DNA of 7,515 nt from Bacteroidales bacterium UBA1195 (lineage in GTDB: Bacteria > Bacteroidota > Bacteroidia > Bacteroidales > WCHB1-69). Position 1 is the stretch's first letter. Each line of letters begins with the position of its first letter. Below the pieces are notes generated by a model. The model did not search any database. It was not told where the DNA came from and was given only the letters and a program-made list of their open reading frames with translations. Made by a program: the position numbers and the translations under genes. Location: the NCBI GenBank assembly GCA_002309855.1, contig DBYD01000045.1, positions 1 to 7,515 of the forward strand. Reading direction: 5' to 3'. Positions 6,321-7,515 of this stretch are shown in pieces.

Positions 6321-7148
6321 ATGGACAAACTGATTATTACCGCCGCCATCTGTGGCGCTGAGGTGACCAAGGAGCAGAATCCGGCGGTCCCATATACGGT
6401 AGAGGAGATTGTCAGGGAGGCCAGGTCGGCGGTGGATGCCGGTGCGGCGATTGTGCACCTGCATGTCCGCTGGGACGACGGTACGCCGACCCAGAGCCGC
6501 GACCGTTTCCAGGAGTGTGAGGAGGCTATCTACAAGGCCTGCCCGAATGTAATTCTTATACCCTCGACGGGCGGTGCCGTAGGGATGACTCCTGATGAGC
6601 GTCTGCAATCGACCGACACCACGCCGGTGCCTGAGATGGCCACTTTGGATTGCGGCACCTGCAATTTCGGGGATGAAATTTTCGACAACACCATGCCTAC
6701 CATGCGCGCCTTCGGCAAGCGGATGATGGAGCGCGGCATCAAGCCGGAGTACGAATGCTTTGAGATGGGGCATCTGGATACGGTGCTGACCATGGCCCGC
6801 AAGGGCGAGGTCCCCGGCAGCCCGATGCAGTTCAATTTCGTGCTTGGCGTTCCCGGCTGCACCCCCGCGACTGTGGCCAACCTCTGCTGGCTGGTGAACG
6901 GAATCCCCGCAGGCAGCACCTGGACAGTGACCGGTATCGGACGCCACGCATTCCCGATGGCCGCTGCTGCCATTGCAATGGGCGGCAATGTGCGTGTCGG
7001 CTTCGAGGACAACCTGAATCTTGCCAAGGGAGTGCCCGCCAAGTCTAACGGTGAACTGGTGGCCAAGGTGGTGCGCATCGCACAAGAACTTGGTCGGCCG
7101 ATTGCCACTTCGGATGAGGCGAGGGAGATACTGGGATTAAGAAGATAG
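6321..7148 (+). CDS. kce: 3-keto-5-aminohexanoate cleavage enzyme
   Basis: A 275-residue TIM-barrel enzyme of the BKACE (DUF849) family. It condenses 3-keto-5-aminohexanoate with acetyl-CoA to give L-3-aminobutyryl-CoA and acetoacetate. Residues matching those described for the Cloacimonas acidaminovorans Kce are present: Glu14 (in CGAEVTKEQNP), zinc-binding His46 and His48 (VHLHVR), and RVGFEDN with Arg225, Glu229 (zinc) and Asp230, offset by one from the reference numbering as I recall it. Other conserved stretches are STGGAVGMTPDERL, ECFEMGHL, FVLGVPGCTPA and TGIGRHAFPM. The motif set and neighbours kal and kdd make true Kce far more likely than another BKACE activity. The last codons (Arg-Arg-stop) fall inside a heptamer tandem repeat that continues downstream. 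No sign of truncation. Confidence 0.95.
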   Translation: MDKLIITAAICGAEVTKEQNPAVPYTVEEIVREARSAVDAGAAIVHLHVRWDDGTPTQSRDRFQECEEAIYKACPNVILIPSTGGAVGMTPDERLQSTDTTPVPEMATLDCGTCNFGDEIFDNTMPTMRAFGKRMMERGIKPEYECFEMGHLDTVLTMARKGEVPGSPMQFNFVLGVPGCTPATVANLCWLVNGIPAGSTWTVTGIGRHAFPMAAAAIAMGGNVRVGFEDNLNLAKGVPAKSNGELVAKVVRIAQELGRPIATSDEAREILGLRR

Positions 7149-7174
7149 AAGTCAGAAGACAGAAGTCAGAATAT
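7140..7174 (+). repeat. Heptanucleotide tandem repeat AGAAGNN across the kce stop codon
   Basis: Four seven-base units follow one another: AGAAGAT, AGAAGTC, AGAAGAC, AGAAGTC, then a decayed fifth, AGAATAT. An equivalent view is an exact 11-base direct repeat (AGAAGTCAGAA) at 7147-7157 and 7161-7171. The first unit encodes the last two Arg codons of kce and the first base(s) of its TAG stop (7146-7148); the rest lies in the 59-bp spacer before kdd. Confidence 0.85.
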
Positions 7175-7207
7175 AGTTAAATACATTAACATAAAATAAT
7201 TAAAGAT

Positions 7208-7515
7208 ATGCAAAAGAAAGGAAACAAATACGGAACCCATCGTGTGATTGAACCGAAAGGCGTGCTGCCACAGCCTGCCAACAAATTGGATAACAATATG
7301 GATGAAATCTGGGACAACGAGATTCTCATCGATGTGCAGACCCTGAATATCGACTCGGCATCCTTCACCGACATTCACAACTACGCCAAACAGCAGGCGG
7401 GCGAAGGCGCCAGCGAAGAAAAAATCATGGAGGAGGTCAAAAAGGAGATGCTCCTCAATGTGGAACTGCAGGGCAAGCACCGCAACCGCCGTACCGGTTC
7501 GGGCGGCATGCTCCT
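7208..7515 (+). CDS. kdd: L-erythro-3,5-diaminohexanoate dehydrogenase, 3' end beyond window
   Basis: The first ~102 codons of the NAD-dependent enzyme that oxidatively deaminates L-erythro-3,5-diaminohexanoate to 3-keto-5-aminohexanoate, the substrate of Kce. The N-terminus KYGTHRVIEPKGVLPQPA is highly characteristic of Kdd. IWDNEILIDVQTLNIDSASF and the closing RTGSGGML also fit the family. The nucleotide-binding domain lies past the window edge, so integrity of the gene cannot be judged. The start is the ATG at 7208 in A/T-rich sequence without a Shine-Dalgarno match, 59 bp after kce. A variable-looking linker rich in Ala, Glu and Lys (about residues 57-78) separates the two conserved stretches. 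Confidence 0.93.
   Translation, partial: MQKKGNKYGTHRVIEPKGVLPQPANKLDNNMDEIWDNEILIDVQTLNIDSASFTDIHNYAKQQAGEGASEEKIMEEVKKEMLLNVELQGKHRNRRTGSGGML

Noticed and set aside
6300..7085. Long antisense open frame (261 codons) opposite kce
   Set aside because: It is a mirror of the strongly biased kce codons; its translation is low-complexity His/Gly-rich with no recognisable domain, while kce has all its catalytic residues.

Overview
The window reads as an ordinary, densely packed chromosomal segment from a member of the Bacteroidales. The supporting signs are a lipoprotein-type outer-membrane polysaccharide exporter with a C-terminal membrane helix, a Wzc-like kinase ending in a Tyr-Gly repeat tail, A/T-rich start regions mostly without a Shine-Dalgarno sequence, and lysine-fermentation genes of the kind found in Porphyromonas and Odoribacter. 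Genus cannot be decided from this window. All eight genes are on the + strand. I see no tRNA, rRNA, CRISPR array, transposase or integrase.

Region 1 (1-5160) is a capsule/exopolysaccharide block of four closely spaced genes (gaps 16, 8 and 11 bp). It holds the C-terminal part of a membrane-type UDP-sugar 4,6-dehydratase (WbpM/PglF/CapD class), a Wza-like outer-membrane lipoprotein, a Wzc-like chain-length regulator fused to a BY-kinase, and a PHP-family (CpsB/CapC type) tyrosine phosphatase. Dehydratase activity would make a precursor sugar. Wza and Wzc form the export machine. The phosphatase is the expected antagonist of Wzc autophosphorylation on its tyrosine-rich tail.

Region 2 (5194-7515) starts 33 bp later and is part of the anaerobic lysine-to-acetate-plus-butyrate pathway. 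In order it holds the CoA-transferase alpha subunit (atoD-like), kal, kce and the first ~102 codons of kdd. The genes run roughly in reverse pathway order. Kdd makes 3-keto-5-aminohexanoate. Kce cleaves it with acetyl-CoA to 3-aminobutyryl-CoA and acetoacetate. Kal removes ammonia to give crotonyl-CoA. The CoA transferase moves CoA from butyryl-CoA to acetoacetate. The beta subunit (atoA) and the aminomutases (kamA, kamD, kamE) are not in view and are expected downstream.

No clearly new system is visible. The points worth a second look are the junction between the two blocks, two tandem repeats (a hexamer coding the kinase's Tyr tail and a heptamer running through the kce stop codon), an unusual insertion in the dehydratase, and degenerate motifs in the kinase P-loop and the Wza SLBB domain.
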